A stretch of 64,000 bases of DNA from Actinomycetota bacterium (GCA_027313705.1 DAHVDE010000027.1:62001-126000), one strand, 5' to 3'; positions 11,314-20,676 are shown, counted from the stretch's first letter. Made by a program: numbers and translations. Notes: generated from the letters alone by a model not told the origin.

Positions 11314-12255
11314 GTGGCTTCACAATGGTCAGGCCAGGGTCTTCCGCCGGTAGCGCGGGCCAGGCTCGCCGAAATCAAGCAGAGCGGCACCTGGAGCTCG
11401 GCGCTGAGCACGGGCGAGTTCGCCGCGATCAGGTCCGCAGGCTTCGAACCGGTTGGCCAGGTGCTCGGCGCTGCCGTCTACAACCTCGGCTACACCGGTT
11501 ACGGATACGGCTATAGCTGCCCTAGCGCCCTGGGTTTCAGCAGTTACAGCAGGACGACGGCCTGGCAGCCTGGTTTCACGGCGATCTCAAGTTCCCGGCG
11601 ATCCCCGTACGCGGGCCTTGCCCAGGGCATGTATGCCGCCAGGCGCAAGGCGATCGACCGGATGGTAGCCGAGTGCGCCGGCCTTGGCGGGCACGGCGTT
11701 GTCGGGGTGCGCCTCACCATCGGCCAGTTCCCCGCTGGCGGCCTTGAGTTCCACGCGATCGGCACTGCGGTCAGGGCGCCAGGTGCCGTCAGGCTGCGCC
11801 AGCCTTTCACCTCAGACCTCAGCGGCCAGGACTTCGCCAAGCTGATTTCCGACGGCGTCGTGCCTGTCGGCCTGGCGCTCGGGATCTCCATCGGCAGCAG
11901 GCACGACGACTGGATGACCAGGAGTCAGACGCGATGGGCGGCCGGGAATGTAGAGGTCAGCGGTTACACCGAACTGGTCGCCATGACAAGGCACGACGCA
12001 AGAAACGAGATCAGCAAGGACGTCAGGAGGCTCGGCGCGGAAGGCGTAGTTCTCCAGAGCATGGACCTTAGGATCGGCGAACGCGAATGCCCGGCCGCCG
12101 AAGGCGCCCGCGATCATATTGCCGAGGCGACTATTATTGGCACTGCGATCACTCATTTCGGACGTTCGAGCCGAAAGGCAGAGGGTCCGAGCCTTGCGAT
12201 GCTGTCACTTGACCCCGAGCGGCGGCGGGCTGTCCGCCGTGGCATCAGTAACTGA
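11314..12255 (+). CDS. YbjQ-like tandem-domain protein, copy 1
   Basis: A 313-residue protein with two related halves. Each half has an entry block ([18 protein letters not shown], then [19 protein letters not shown]) and a G-rich strand before the exit block: first [12 protein letters not shown] and [11 protein letters not shown], then [10 protein letters not shown] and IIGTAITHF. This is the YbjQ / heavy-metal-binding-domain pattern (a pentameric small beta fold) duplicated within one chain. The GTG start follows GAGGGGACAG. It is the first of three consecutive paralogues on the strand, separated by 11 bases and then a 4-base overlap, so surely an operon. Function is unknown; the metal-binding name of the family is not experimentally secure. 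Confidence 0.78.
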   Translation: MASQWSGQGLPPVARARLAEIKQSGTWSSALSTGEFAAIRSAGFEPVGQVLGAAVYNLGYTGYGYGYSCPSALGFSSYSRTTAWQPGFTAISSSRRSPYAGLAQGMYAARRKAIDRMVAECAGLGGHGVVGVRLTIGQFPAGGLEFHAIGTAVRAPGAVRLRQPFTSDLSGQDFAKLISDGVVPVGLALGISIGSRHDDWMTRSQTRWAAGNVEVSGYTELVAMTRHDARNEISKDVRRLGAEGVVLQSMDLRIGERECPAAEGARDHIAEATIIGTAITHFGRSSRKAEGPSLAMLSLDPERRRAVRRGISN

Positions 12256-12266
12256 CTAATTGCGAG

Positions 12267-13298
12267 GTGGCGGTGCCTGCCAGGCAGCCTGATCAGAACC
12301 TCCCCGCCGCGGCGCGGGCCAGGATGGGCAAGATCAATGCCTCAGGCACCTGGTCGTCGGCACTGACCACGGACGAGTTCGCGGCCGTCAGATCGGTCGG
12401 CTTCGAGCCGGTCGGCCAGGTGCTCGGCGCGGCCGTCTACTACATCGGCTGGCCGGGCGACGAGGACTGCCCGAGCTACGGCGGCCGGTCAGACCTTTAC
12501 GGTCAGCGCATGAACCGCGCGGTCTACACCGTGGTATCAGGATCGGGTTCAGCTTCGGCGCACGGACCGCTGGTGAACGCGCTGTACGCCGCCCGCAGGC
12601 GGGCGATAGACCGGATGTCCGCCGAGTGCGAGGCGCTCGGCGGCCACGGCGTCGTCGGCGTCAGGCTGGTGATGGGGGACTTTCCCGAGCAGGGCTACGA
12701 ATTCCGCGCCATCGGCACCGCGGTCAGGGCACCGGGAGCGATCCGGCTGCCCGCTCCGTTCACCTCCGATATTTCCGGGCAGGAATTCGCCAAGCTGATC
12801 ACGGCAGGATGGGTGCCGGTTTCCATGGCGCTCGGCATCTCCATCGGGGTCAGGCATGACGACTGGTTCACCAGGGGCCAGGCGTCGGCGGCGACCTGGA
12901 ACACTGAGGTCAGCGGCTACACCGAGCTGGTGAACCGGACCAGGACCGATGCCAGGAACGAGTTGATGCTCGACGTCAGCCGGGTCAGCGGCGTTGGTGT
13001 CGTGATCAGCGAGAGCACGTTGACTATCGGGGAACAAGAATGCCGGGGCTTCGGCCAGGAGGGCCGTCGCGACCACTGGGCGCAGGCGACCATGGTCGGG
13101 ACGGCGATCACGCCCTTCGCCAGCCCTGGCCGGCTTCGCAGGCCCCGTGTCGTGCCCGTGCTCTCGCTGGACCCTGAACGCAGGCGCGAGGCACGAAGTA
13201 CCTTCGGATCGGACGAGCAGGACGGCGGTCAGCGTCTGCTCGCACCGGACGAGCAGGATAATGACCAAGACGGTGACGTGACCAAGGAGCAGCAATGA
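12267..13298 (+). CDS. YbjQ-like tandem-domain protein, copy 2
   Basis: A 343-residue paralogue of the preceding gene with the same two-half architecture: WSSALTTDEFAAVRSVGF and [12 protein letters not shown] in the first half, TSDISGQEFAKLITAGWVP and MVGTAITPF in the second. It differs by a charged, low-complexity tail rich in Asp, Glu and Gln that the other two copies lack. Its stop codon overlaps the start of the third copy by four bases, indicating translational coupling. GTG is taken as the start; a second GTG six bases downstream is possible. Confidence 0.78.
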   Translation: MAVPARQPDQNLPAAARARMGKINASGTWSSALTTDEFAAVRSVGFEPVGQVLGAAVYYIGWPGDEDCPSYGGRSDLYGQRMNRAVYTVVSGSGSASAHGPLVNALYAARRRAIDRMSAECEALGGHGVVGVRLVMGDFPEQGYEFRAIGTAVRAPGAIRLPAPFTSDISGQEFAKLITAGWVPVSMALGISIGVRHDDWFTRGQASAATWNTEVSGYTELVNRTRTDARNELMLDVSRVSGVGVVISESTLTIGEQECRGFGQEGRRDHWAQATMVGTAITPFASPGRLRRPRVVPVLSLDPERRREARSTFGSDEQDGGQRLLAPDEQDNDQDGDVTKEQQ

Positions 13299-14137
13299 CG
13301 CAGCAGTCGACCGATCCGGGCGCAAGCGGCATTCCACAGGATGCCATGAAGCGACTGGCAGAACTGCAGCCAGGAAAAGCCGGGTCCATCTTCACCTCCG
13401 ACCTGACCGTCAACGAGTTCCTGCTGGTCAGGGAAGCAGGATTCCGCCCGCTAGGACTGGTGCTCGGCAGTTCCATTTACCATGTCGGCATCCAGATCGG
13501 CCGCTGGAACAAGAACCAGGAACTCGATGTCCTTTCCCAGGCGATGTACCACGCCAGGGAACTGGCGATGAGCCGGATGGAGGTCGAGGCCAAGACGCTC
13601 GGCGCGGACGGCGTCGTCGGCGTCAGGCTCGATGTGGAGCTGAAGGAGTTCGGCTCGGACATTGCCGAATTCATCGCGGTAGGTACGGCGGTCAAGGCCG
13701 AGCCGAACGCCGGCGGCGGCGGTGTCACCAACTGGCGCAATAACAAGGACCTTCCATTCACTTCCGACCTGTCAGGCCAGGACTTCTGGACCCTGATCAG
13801 GGCCGGCTATGCGCCGCTCGGCATGGTGATGGGTACCTGCGTATACCACATCGCACACCAGCGACTTGGCAATGTCCTCGGCAATATAGGGCGGAATGTC
13901 GAGATAGAGCAGTTCACCCAGGCTCTCTACGACGCTCGTGAACTGGCAATGAGCCGGATGCAGGCCGAGGCAGAGGCCCTGCACGCCGAGGGCATCGTCG
14001 GCGTGCAGCTCAGGCAGCACTCGCACACCTGGGGCGGCCACACCACCGAGTTCTTCGCGATCGGCACCGCCGTCCGGCCGTTGCGCGCCGACCACATCAT
14101 CGAACGCCCGACCATGGTGCTCAGCCTGGACGCGTAG
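13295..14137 (+). CDS. YbjQ-like tandem-domain protein, copy 3
   Basis: A 280-residue protein with the clearest tandem duplication of the trio. The first half reads FTSDLTVNEFLLVREAGF then ARELAMSRMEVEAKTLGA and EFIAVGTAVKAE; the second reads [18 protein letters not shown] then ARELAMSRMQAEAEAL and EFFAIGTAVRPL. No signal peptide or membrane helix is evident, so it is cytosolic. It is coupled to the second copy by an ATGA overlap. The three genes probably arose by domain duplication followed by two gene duplications. It is convergent with a small minus-strand gene one base away. Confidence 0.8.
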   Translation: MTQQSTDPGASGIPQDAMKRLAELQPGKAGSIFTSDLTVNEFLLVREAGFRPLGLVLGSSIYHVGIQIGRWNKNQELDVLSQAMYHARELAMSRMEVEAKTLGADGVVGVRLDVELKEFGSDIAEFIAVGTAVKAEPNAGGGGVTNWRNNKDLPFTSDLSGQDFWTLIRAGYAPLGMVMGTCVYHIAHQRLGNVLGNIGRNVEIEQFTQALYDARELAMSRMQAEAEALHAEGIVGVQLRQHSHTWGGHTTEFFAIGTAVRPLRADHIIERPTMVLSLDA

Positions 14138-14138
14138 G

Positions 14139-14300
14139 TCACAGCATGGCGCGTAGGGCGATCATCTTGATCTGCTTCCTGAGGCTGGCTAGGTCGTCAC
14201 CGGTCACGGTCAGGGGTGGATTAGTGCCGACGAGCACGGCCGTCAGGCGACCGTCAGGCTCCACGCGAAGATCCCAGCGCGGTGGTTCTGGCGTACTCAT
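14139..14300 (-). CDS. Small conserved protein, probably leaderless
   Basis: A 53-residue product starting MSTPEPPRWDLRVEPDG and ending in a basic, aliphatic helix (LRKQIKMIALRAML). I recall similar short proteins divergent from small GntR regulators in actinobacteria, but no function. No ribosome site precedes the ATG; instead TATACT lies seven bases upstream, the position of a -10 box for a leaderless transcript. It shares the intergenic region and the operator with gntR. Confidence 0.6.
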   Translation of the reverse strand: MSTPEPPRWDLRVEPDGRLTAVLVGTNPPLTVTGDDLASLRKQIKMIALRAML

Positions 14301-14307
14301 GCACAGC

Positions 14308-14313
14308 AGTATA
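14308..14313 (-). promoter_or_regulatory. -10 box of a leaderless promoter
   Basis: Read on the minus strand this is TATACT, seven bases before an ATG with no ribosome-binding site. That spacing predicts transcription starting on the ATG itself. Confidence 0.55.
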
Positions 14314-14327
14314 GAGCACCCATAGCA

Positions 14328-14348
14328 GTGCTAGCACTTGGTGCTAGC
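14328..14348. promoter_or_regulatory. Probable GntR operator
   Basis: The perfect palindrome GTGCTAGCAC is followed three bases later by a second GTGCTAGC. Both lie between the divergent small gene and gntR, where an autorepressor would block both promoters. Binding by this GntR protein is inferred from position only. Confidence 0.6.
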
Positions 14349-14387
14349 TGAGGTTTACGAAAAGGATCATCTGCCTACGTTGAGCAG

Positions 14388-14642
14388 GTGTCCTTGATAG
14401 ATCCGCTAGGTGGCCCGGAGGTCACCTATATTCGCGTCGCCAACCATCTCGCGGCACGAATCGAGGTTGGCGAGTTCACGCATAAGCTGCCCGCGGAACG
14501 GGCGCTGGCCGAGGAATATGGCGTCGCTTACCAGACCCTACGGCACGCGATGAAGGTTTTGCGTGAACGCGGCCTCATCATCACGCGGCAAGGTCGCGGC
14601 ACGTTCGTCGTCAGGGCCGCCGGCCAGCCGGGCACCCAGTAG
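14388..14642 (+). CDS. GntR-family regulator, single-domain
   Basis: An 84-residue protein consisting of just a GntR winged-helix DNA-binding domain: the recognition region KLPAERALAEEYGVAYQTLRH and the wing RGLIITRQGRGTFVV are plain. It lacks the usual ligand-binding C-terminal domain (FadR, HutC or YtrA types), so it may respond through dimerisation or partner proteins. GTG start. It is transcribed divergently from a small gene, with a palindromic element between them, suggesting autoregulation. Confidence 0.85.
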   Translation: MSLIDPLGGPEVTYIRVANHLAARIEVGEFTHKLPAERALAEEYGVAYQTLRHAMKVLRERGLIITRQGRGTFVVRAAGQPGTQ

Positions 14643-14651
14643 TGCCGCAGG

Positions 14652-15287
14652 CTAGTCAGCGGCAGGCCCGCTGATCGCGGCGAGCAGCCGGTTCAGCCTT
14701 CCGCGCAGCCCGGCATGACCAGGCGCCGCTGCCAGGCCAAGATCGCCGACGGCGAAGCTCACCAGGTGCGTGGCCGCATCGAACGAGATCGGCGCCACCT
14801 CTGGCGTGAGCACCAGCGACTCATGCGCCAGGTCGTCAAGCTCGGGATCACCCTGGTCAAGGGCGAAGAGCGCAGCCCCGGCCCGGCGAGCGTCGGCGAT
14901 CCGCTCGAGCAGCGGCTCAGGTGCGGGGTCTGGGCTGACCACGAGCACCGTCTCTGCCCTGCCCGCTTGCTCGAGGCGCTCGATTCCGACCGAAAGGTGC
15001 GGGCGCGCGCCGTCCGGCGGCGACCATCTGATCAGCGTCGGCATCAGGCAGGGCAGGTCGGCGAGCCGGCTCTCGTCGGCGAGGTGCGCGGCCATGTGCC
15101 AGGGCTCGGCAGTGGGCGTGCCCACGATCAGCAGCCCTTGCGGCGTACGTGACTGCCGTCGGAGCGCGCCAGCGAAATGCCTCGTGCGCTCCAGCCACCC
15201 GGTCGGCGCGAGCACCGCGCGCAAAGCTTCTACCTGAGCTGATTGCACCCGTCTATGCTCGCAGAAACCTGGCCGCGGCCGCATCAT
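14652..15287 (-). CDS. SIS-like hypothetical protein
   Basis: A protein of about 211 residues conserved by memory in actinobacteria. The sequence has GWLERTRHFAGALRR, then GLLIVGTPTAEPWHMAAHL, which resembles sugar-isomerase (SIS) binding strands, and ETVLVVSPDPAPEPLLERI with a C-terminal DAATHLVSFAVGDL. The start is uncertain: paired ATG codons open the region, but a GTG twelve codons in would also fit. A longer reading further upstream is antisense to the F420 oxidoreductase. Function unknown; carbohydrate phosphate binding is possible. Confidence 0.62.
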   Translation of the reverse strand: MMRPRPGFCEHRRVQSAQVEALRAVLAPTGWLERTRHFAGALRRQSRTPQGLLIVGTPTAEPWHMAAHLADESRLADLPCLMPTLIRWSPPDGARPHLSVGIERLEQAGRAETVLVVSPDPAPEPLLERIADARRAGAALFALDQGDPELDDLAHESLVLTPEVAPISFDAATHLVSFAVGDLGLAAAPGHAGLRGRLNRLLAAISGPAAD

Positions 15288-15405
15288 GACCTCGCAAGCT
15301 CCCGCTTTTGCTGGCTTGGTGGCCGGGCGGGGAGGCGGGAGCGGAGCGGACCGTAAGGTGTGCGAGTCTAGCGATGTCAATTCCGCCAGTTCCGGAGGCA
15401 GCGAA

Positions 15406-16395
15406 ATGAGCCGCGCGCATGTCGGGTACGCAGCGATGCTTGAGCAGTTCAGGCCGATCGAGGTTACCGAGTACACGGTCGCCGCCGAGGCGGCCGGCTT
15501 CACCGGGGTCATGGCGGCCGACCACTTCCAGCCGTGGGTGCCGAGCCAGGGCCAGGCACCGTTTGTCTGGAATGTGCTTACGGCGATGGGGGAGCGCACC
15601 ACCGGTGATCTCGGTCCCGGAGTGACCTGCCCTTCCTTCCGGTTCCACCCGGCGATCGTGGCCCAGGCCTCGGCCACCTTGGCGGCGATGTACCCGGGCA
15701 GGCACTGGCTCGGGCTTGGCTCAGGCGAAGCGCTGAACGAGCACGTGGTCGGCGGGTACTGGCCAGAGGCACCGGAGCGGCTCGAGCGGATGTGGGAAGC
15801 CGTCGAGCTGATACAGAAGCTGTTCAGCGGCAAGGACGTGAAGCACCGCGGCGAGCACTTCCGGATGGAGACCTGCAGGCTCTGGACCCTGCCTGACTCC
15901 CCGCCGCCGATCTACATCGCGACCGCCGGCCCGGTCACCGCGCGGCGGGCCGGACGGCTCACCGATGGCATCATCACCCCGGGAGCCCCGGCCGAGAAGA
16001 TCTCTAGTCTGCTTCAAAGGTTCGACACCGGGGCAAAAGAGGCTGGCAGGGACACGGCCGGCCAGGTCAAGATCGTGCAGCTGCACCTATCCTGGGCGCC
16101 AACGGACGAGCAGGCGCTGGCCAATGCTGTCAGCGAATGGCCGAACGGCGGCATGAAGTTCGCCAAGCAAGACATCAAGTCGCCGTTCGACTTCGAGCAG
16201 ATGGCCAAGCTGGTCCGGCCCGAGGACTTCGAGGGCAGGATGCTGATTTCTGCCGACCTCGAGGCGCACCGAGCCGACATCCAGCGCTACCTTGACCTCG
16301 GCATCGACCGGATCTACCTGCACAATGTGGGCCGTAACCAGCTTGAGTGGATCGGGGCCTTCGGCCGCGAGGTGCTGCCGAAGCTGACCGCGTAG
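15406..16395 (+). CDS. F420-dependent LLM-class oxidoreductase
   Basis: A 329-residue luciferase-like TIM-barrel enzyme of the F420-dependent glucose-6-phosphate dehydrogenase-like class. Diagnostic pieces are GFTGVMAADHFQPW, the cofactor-region PSFRFHPAIVAQASATL, GRHWLGLGSGEALNEHV and YIATAGPVTARRAGRLTDG. The ATG follows GGAGGC. The name rests on family resemblance to the TIGR03557 group; its hydride donor should be F420H2, but the substrate is unknown. It is divergent from the SIS-like gene and convergent with panB. Confidence 0.88.
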   Translation: MSRAHVGYAAMLEQFRPIEVTEYTVAAEAAGFTGVMAADHFQPWVPSQGQAPFVWNVLTAMGERTTGDLGPGVTCPSFRFHPAIVAQASATLAAMYPGRHWLGLGSGEALNEHVVGGYWPEAPERLERMWEAVELIQKLFSGKDVKHRGEHFRMETCRLWTLPDSPPPIYIATAGPVTARRAGRLTDGIITPGAPAEKISSLLQRFDTGAKEAGRDTAGQVKIVQLHLSWAPTDEQALANAVSEWPNGGMKFAKQDIKSPFDFEQMAKLVRPEDFEGRMLISADLEAHRADIQRYLDLGIDRIYLHNVGRNQLEWIGAFGREVLPKLTA

Positions 16396-16408
16396 CGCCT
16401 GGGCCAGG

Positions 16409-17266
16409 TCAGCGGTAGCTGTACTCAGGCGACGGGTAAGTGCCGGCCGTCACCTCGCTGGCGAAGTCCTGAGCCGCGCGCTTGAGCAGGCCGGCCGCGT
16501 CCGCGTAGCGCTTGGCGAACTTGGGCACGGTCGGCGTCAGCCCTGCCATGTCTTGCCACACGAGCACCTGAGCGTCGCAGCCGGGTCCGGCGCCGATGCC
16601 TATCGTCGGGATCGCGATGGCGGCAGTCACCTGTGCGGCCAGTTCGGCAGGCACGCACTCGAGCACGCAGGCGAAGGCTCCCGCCTCCTGAAGCGACTTG
16701 GCGTCCTGAAGCAGCCGCTGGCCGTCCTCGCCGCGCCCCTGTACCCGGTAGCCGCCGAACGCGTGCACCGACTGCGGTGTGAGACCGAGATGTGCCATGA
16801 CCGGCACGCCGGCGGTGACGAGTTCCTCGACCGTGCGCACGACGCGATGCCCGCCCTCGAGCTTGACCGCATGGGCGCCGGTCTCCTTGAGGAACCTGGC
16901 CGCGGTCTCCACGGCGGCCTGCACACTGGCCTGGTAAGAGCCGAACGGCAGATCAGCGACGACCAGGGCGCGGCGCGATCCGCGCACCACCGCCGCCGTC
17001 AGCGGGATTAGCTCATCCACCGTGACCGGAATGGTGGTTTCGTGCCCGTAGACCACCATCGCGGCGGAGTCACCGACGAGGAGGACGGGTATCCCCGCTT
17101 CGTCGAACACCTGCGCGGTGAGCGCGTCATACGCGGTGAGCATCGGCCACTTCTCGCCCCGCGCCTTAGCCGCCGCCAGGTCCCTGATCGTGACCCTGCG
17201 GTGAGCAGTCCCGCCGTAAAGTGCTTCTGGCTGTGCCGGTGCTGGCTGGCCCTGTGCTGGCAGCAT
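16409..17266 (-). CDS. panB: 3-methyl-2-oxobutanoate hydroxymethyltransferase
   Basis: First committed enzyme of pantothenate synthesis: transfers a hydroxymethyl group from methylene-tetrahydrofolate to 2-oxoisovalerate; cytosolic (beta/alpha)8 enzyme. The 285-residue product has [28 protein letters not shown] (metal aspartate), the active-site LEGG and [16 protein letters not shown], all characteristic. The ATG is preceded by GGAGG. Length is normal, with a proline/alanine-rich N-terminal tail as in other actinobacteria. Confidence 0.96.
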   Translation of the reverse strand: MLPAQGQPAPAQPEALYGGTAHRRVTIRDLAAAKARGEKWPMLTAYDALTAQVFDEAGIPVLLVGDSAAMVVYGHETTIPVTVDELIPLTAAVVRGSRRALVVADLPFGSYQASVQAAVETAARFLKETGAHAVKLEGGHRVVRTVEELVTAGVPVMAHLGLTPQSVHAFGGYRVQGRGEDGQRLLQDAKSLQEAGAFACVLECVPAELAAQVTAAIAIPTIGIGAGPGCDAQVLVWQDMAGLTPTVPKFAKRYADAAGLLKRAAQDFASEVTAGTYPSPEYSYR

Positions 17267-17387
17267 TGTTCCTCCGTGCCTCGTGGCGCCACTGTGGCGT
17301 CCCCGGACGCATCGATCATGACACGAACAACGGCCAGGGGATAGATGTCCTTTCCCCGTGGTTGGGCCGCCTGCCCTGACCAGGGCG

Positions 17388-18308
17388 TCAGCCATCAGCA
17401 TGAACTGGCCGCCGGAGCGGGCGATGAGGCCGCAGTCTCGGCTGTCCCCGAGTTCGTAGCAAGTCATGGCAGGAGAATCGTTCCGGCAGGCGTTCGATGA
17501 GCATATGAGCGCTGGTCAGCTCGGCCAGCACTTGACGGGCACTGGCGCCAGGCAACTCGGCTAGGTCGGCTGCGGCCTGAATAGAGATGTCAGGACCTGG
17601 ATGGACGCAAAGCAGCCTGAACATCAGTGCTGCGGCCGGGCTCAGGCCCCGATAGGACCACCAGAACAGGTTTCGCAGCGCAGTGCGCAGGTCGGCACCG
17701 GTTTCCAGCACATCGAGCCGGTGCCGCGGGTTGGCGGTCTGGGCGGCTAGATCCGCGAGCGTAAGTCCGCGCATCTCCGCGAGTTGGGCGGCCACCCGGA
17801 GCGCGAACGGCAGCCGGCCGCAATGGTCGGCAAGTTCCGCCCCGGCGGCCAGGTCGCCGTCCTGGCTGCGGCTCATCAGGTCAAAGGGCAGCTCGGCTCC
17901 GTCATTCCGAGCGAGCGCAAGAGCGAGGCCAGCGCGCCAGCCCCCGCGTCCGATGAACTGCCGAACCTGCCCGGGCAACTGATTCGGAACGCCCGTTCGG
18001 GCAACTGGCTGAGTTCGCCGGTCGCCAGGTCGAGCAGGCGGCAGGCCCGCCTCGCCGCCGACCAGCCGCCGGCCCGCCGACGAGACGAAATCCGCGTGTT
18101 CATCGCCCGTCAGGCCGGGCGCTTCGGCCAGACGGCGCACCGTCTGCGGATGCGGCCACAATGCCCGGCCGCTTTCCAGGTTGCTGATGGCACGGATGCT
18201 GAGCCCTGCACGCTCGGCCAGTTCGTGCTGAGAGAGGCTGGCCGACCGGCGGAGGTACTGGAGTTGCCGGGCGAACAGAAGACCATCTCCAGCCGCGCCG
18301 CTGCCCAT
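17388..18308 (-). pseudogene. XRE/NB-ARC-type regulator remnant lacking the P-loop
   Basis: The N-terminus is a good XRE helix-turn-helix (SLSQHELAERAGLSIRAISN, then LESGRALWPHPQTVRRL). Actinobacterial proteins with this start continue into an NB-ARC ATPase of roughly 250 residues. Here the linker FIGRGG runs almost directly into the late NB-ARC block CGRLPFALRVAAQLA; the Walker A glycine-lysine loop and the Walker B strand are absent. After FSCHDLLR, where family members continue with a further helical domain, the frame runs into unrelated arginine/proline-rich sequence. I read this as an internal deletion plus 3' truncation. A shortened but functional protein cannot be excluded, since the frame is open. 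Confidence 0.62.
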
Positions 18309-18444
18309 CAATTTCTCATTGGTCGCTCAGTCACCAGTAGCCACGAACCAAGTTGACGGATACCAGTATCGGTGCCCGGTGTGCCATTGGCGTGCAATTT
18401 CGGTGCACCAGCGGTGTGGCAGCCGCATGACCAAGCGGAACACG

Positions 18445-19197
18445 CTAAAAGCGCGGATAGCCGAGCTTGACGTGTAGTTCGTTGATCGCCGCGCGCAGCG
18501 GAGACGGCAGCCGGTCGAGCGGGTAGCGCGGCGGCGGCTGGCGAGGGCCGGGCTCATGATCGCTTTCCGATGGCGGTGCGGCGCTTGGAGCGGTGAGGCC
18601 GAGAAACGACCACACAGCCGTCATCTGCGCCTGCGCGTCTGAGTCCAGGTCTTCCCGCCGCAAGCGCAGCGAAGACCGAGGATTGGCGAGCTGGAAGTCC
18701 AGAAGTGCCTGGGTGGATTCCGCCCACTGAGTACAGACGAAGGTGAAGGCGCTGTCCTGCGCGGCAGGGGAGTCCGGCCAGGGACTTTCATCCGCGAATG
18801 CCCGAGGAAAAGCCCGCATGGCCGCCGTGAGCACCGCATCGCAGCGGCGGTGCAGGCAAATAATACTCGTCTCGGGGAACACCTTAAGGAATGTGCCGGC
18901 CGCACCGATGCCGCTGATGGCGGTTTCGCACCAGCGGGAGGCGCCAGAGGTCGCGGTGCGGGCAGCGGCCATCGATGTCACCAGTGCCCGTATCGACGAC
19001 GTGGCAAGTGCGGTGAGCTCGGCTCGTCTCTCGATCTGCCGCCAGGTCGATGCCACTGACTCGCACATCGGCAGCAGTCCGGTGCGTGCCGTGCAGGAAA
19101 TCGCGGCCGAACTGGCGAGATTGTCCCTCAAGACCTCAGCGCCCGAGTGCGGGAGTGTCAGCACGATGATCGGTGCTCTGCTTGCTGCGGTCGTCAT
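18445..19197 (-). CDS. Sulfotransferase-family protein
   Basis: A 250-residue PAPS-type sulfotransferase-like protein. The N-terminal strand-loop PIIVLTLPHSGAEVLRDNL occupies the place of the 5'-phosphosulfate loop, SIICLHRRCDAVL the 3'-phosphate-binding block, and SLRLRREDL the late RYEDL-type motif. The phosphosulfate loop is atypical (TLPHSGAEV instead of RTGSTLL), so catalytic competence is uncertain. It ends NELHVKLGYPRF, like its broken neighbour. The start lies eight bases after that neighbour's last stop, so both were once cotranscribed. Confidence 0.68.
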   Translation of the reverse strand: MTTAASRAPIIVLTLPHSGAEVLRDNLASSAAISCTARTGLLPMCESVASTWRQIERRAELTALATSSIRALVTSMAAARTATSGASRWCETAISGIGAAGTFLKVFPETSIICLHRRCDAVLTAAMRAFPRAFADESPWPDSPAAQDSAFTFVCTQWAESTQALLDFQLANPRSSLRLRREDLDSDAQAQMTAVWSFLGLTAPSAAPPSESDHEPGPRQPPPRYPLDRLPSPLRAAINELHVKLGYPRF

Positions 19198-19204
19198 GAC
19201 TCGA

Positions 19205-20501
19205 TCAGCCCGGTTGCCAGCAAGTCGCGCCAAGCAGCTGCGACACCATCGTCATCCGTCGGTGAACCTCCGTCCGCATAATCGGCAGGCCCGCTTCGAT
19301 GGGTTCGGACCCGGTCGCCCCTGACTCATCGCGAGCCTCGCCTGCCGCAGCCTCTGGCCGGTAGCGCAGCTCGTTCCGACGGAGCGCCACGCCGAGATTG
19401 ACCTCGCCGTCCAGTACTCGCCGCCAGGTGCCGGCCGAGCCGAGAAGCTCCCAGGACTGGCTCAGCGGCCGCCCGGCGTCGGTCGCGAAAGGATCGATGA
19501 TCTCGGCGGCGCCTTCGGACGGGTCCACCGCGATCAGCGCCGGGCGTTCGATCCGCGACTGTGACTCGTCAGGAAAGACAGCCAGGCGGAAGGCATCGGC
19601 GGTCCTCGCGCGCTGGCCCGCCGCGATCAGCGACCGATCGCCGAGCGCAGCGCCGATCCGCTCCCGCAGCGCTCCTGCCACCAGCGCGGTCTCGCCGCCG
19701 CCTGTCCCAGGCCCGACGGGCCGCTGAATCCGGCCGGGCGCGCCACCCGCCATCGGCAGACGGACGTCCGGTGGCGGCGCGCCAACGCCCCAGGCTTCGG
19801 GAAACACAGGAAGATAGCCGAGCCGCGACGACAGCTCGTTAATGGCCTCGACGATCGGCTGGCTGATCAGGTTCGCCGGGACCGTCCACCCCCGGCCGAC
19901 CGAGTCGCTGCTTATTTCGCTCGTGTACCAGATCTTGTAATCACCGGCACCCAGGTTCTCAGGCTCGGACCGGAAGCATCGCGCCACGATGAGCCAGGGC
20001 GAGGACGCTGTTGCCCGGGCTCGCGGCGATATAGGAGTCGAAGCCGTAACCGATCAGCCCCCACGGGCACGCCTCAAGGCCGGAGGCGATGACATCCATC
20101 GGGTGCCGGTACAAGCAGATGAACTTTGCCTGCGGATAAAGCTGGAGCAATAGTTTCGCGTACGGGGCGCTGCCTAGGCTCTTGTCGCAGAACCAGGTCT
20201 TGCCAAGGCGCCCCAGGTGCGCCGACGTAATGAGACTGACCGACGCCCGCAGTCCGTCTAAGACCTCACCTGGCAGCAGCGGAAGCTCGGCCGGCGGCCG
20301 GCGATCGGGACTGGGATGGCCGGTCGCCAGCGACCAGGTGTTCACCAGTTCATGGCAGAGGACCGGAATGTTCGTCTCGCCTGGGCAGGCGACGTCCTGG
20401 TGAGCGTCGAGGAGGAACCGCAGCAGCGTGGAGCCGGTCCGCGCCTCGCACAGGACGAAGAGCGGATCCGGCTTGTCTAGCGCTGCCTCACTGAGCGACA
20501 C
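19205..20501 (-). pseudogene. Second sulfotransferase, broken by an internal deletion and frame change
   Basis: The 5' part encodes a textbook sulfotransferase N-terminus: LFVLCEARTGSTLLRFLLDA (5'-phosphosulfate loop), KTWFCDKS, and CLYRHPMDVIASGLEACPW. It breaks off after GNSVLALAH and ends twelve codons later. In an overlapping frame the C-terminus resumes at RCFRSEPENLGAGDYKIWYT and reaches AINELSSRLGYLPV, then a further domain ending LDGEVNLGVALRRNELRY. Relative to the family about 60-80 residues, including the RYEDL block, are missing at the junction. The GTG start at the 5' end is inferred. The downstream frame could still be translated alone. Confidence 0.7.
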
Positions 20502-20538
20502 TAGAGTCCCGGTTCCCAGGGATGTAAGTGGTGGCGTA

Positions 20539-20557
20539 GTACTGGCACCAGCAGTAC
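20539..20557. repeat. Inverted repeat upstream of the broken sulfotransferase
   Basis: GTACTG, seven-base spacer, CAGTAC. It lies about 40 bases before the sulfotransferase start on the minus strand and could be an operator or a leader hairpin. Confidence 0.4.
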
Positions 20558-20568
20558 CTTTCAAGCAC

Positions 20569-20585
20569 AAAAAACCCGGACGGGT
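20569..20585 (-). terminator. Intrinsic terminator of the accessory operon
   Basis: On the minus strand a short hairpin (ACCC, loop GTCC, GGGT) is followed by TTTTTT. It lies about 90 bases past the kinase-like gene and separates that operon from the sulfotransferases. The stem is short, but a T run of this length is rare in this GC-rich DNA. Confidence 0.6.
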
Positions 20586-20676
20586 ATTGCGGGCTTGGAG
20601 GTACGGGCGTGACTTGCCCTGTGGGCTTGGCGAAGACCGACTGAACTGGGACAACAGCCGTCCGGACCCCGAGGGG

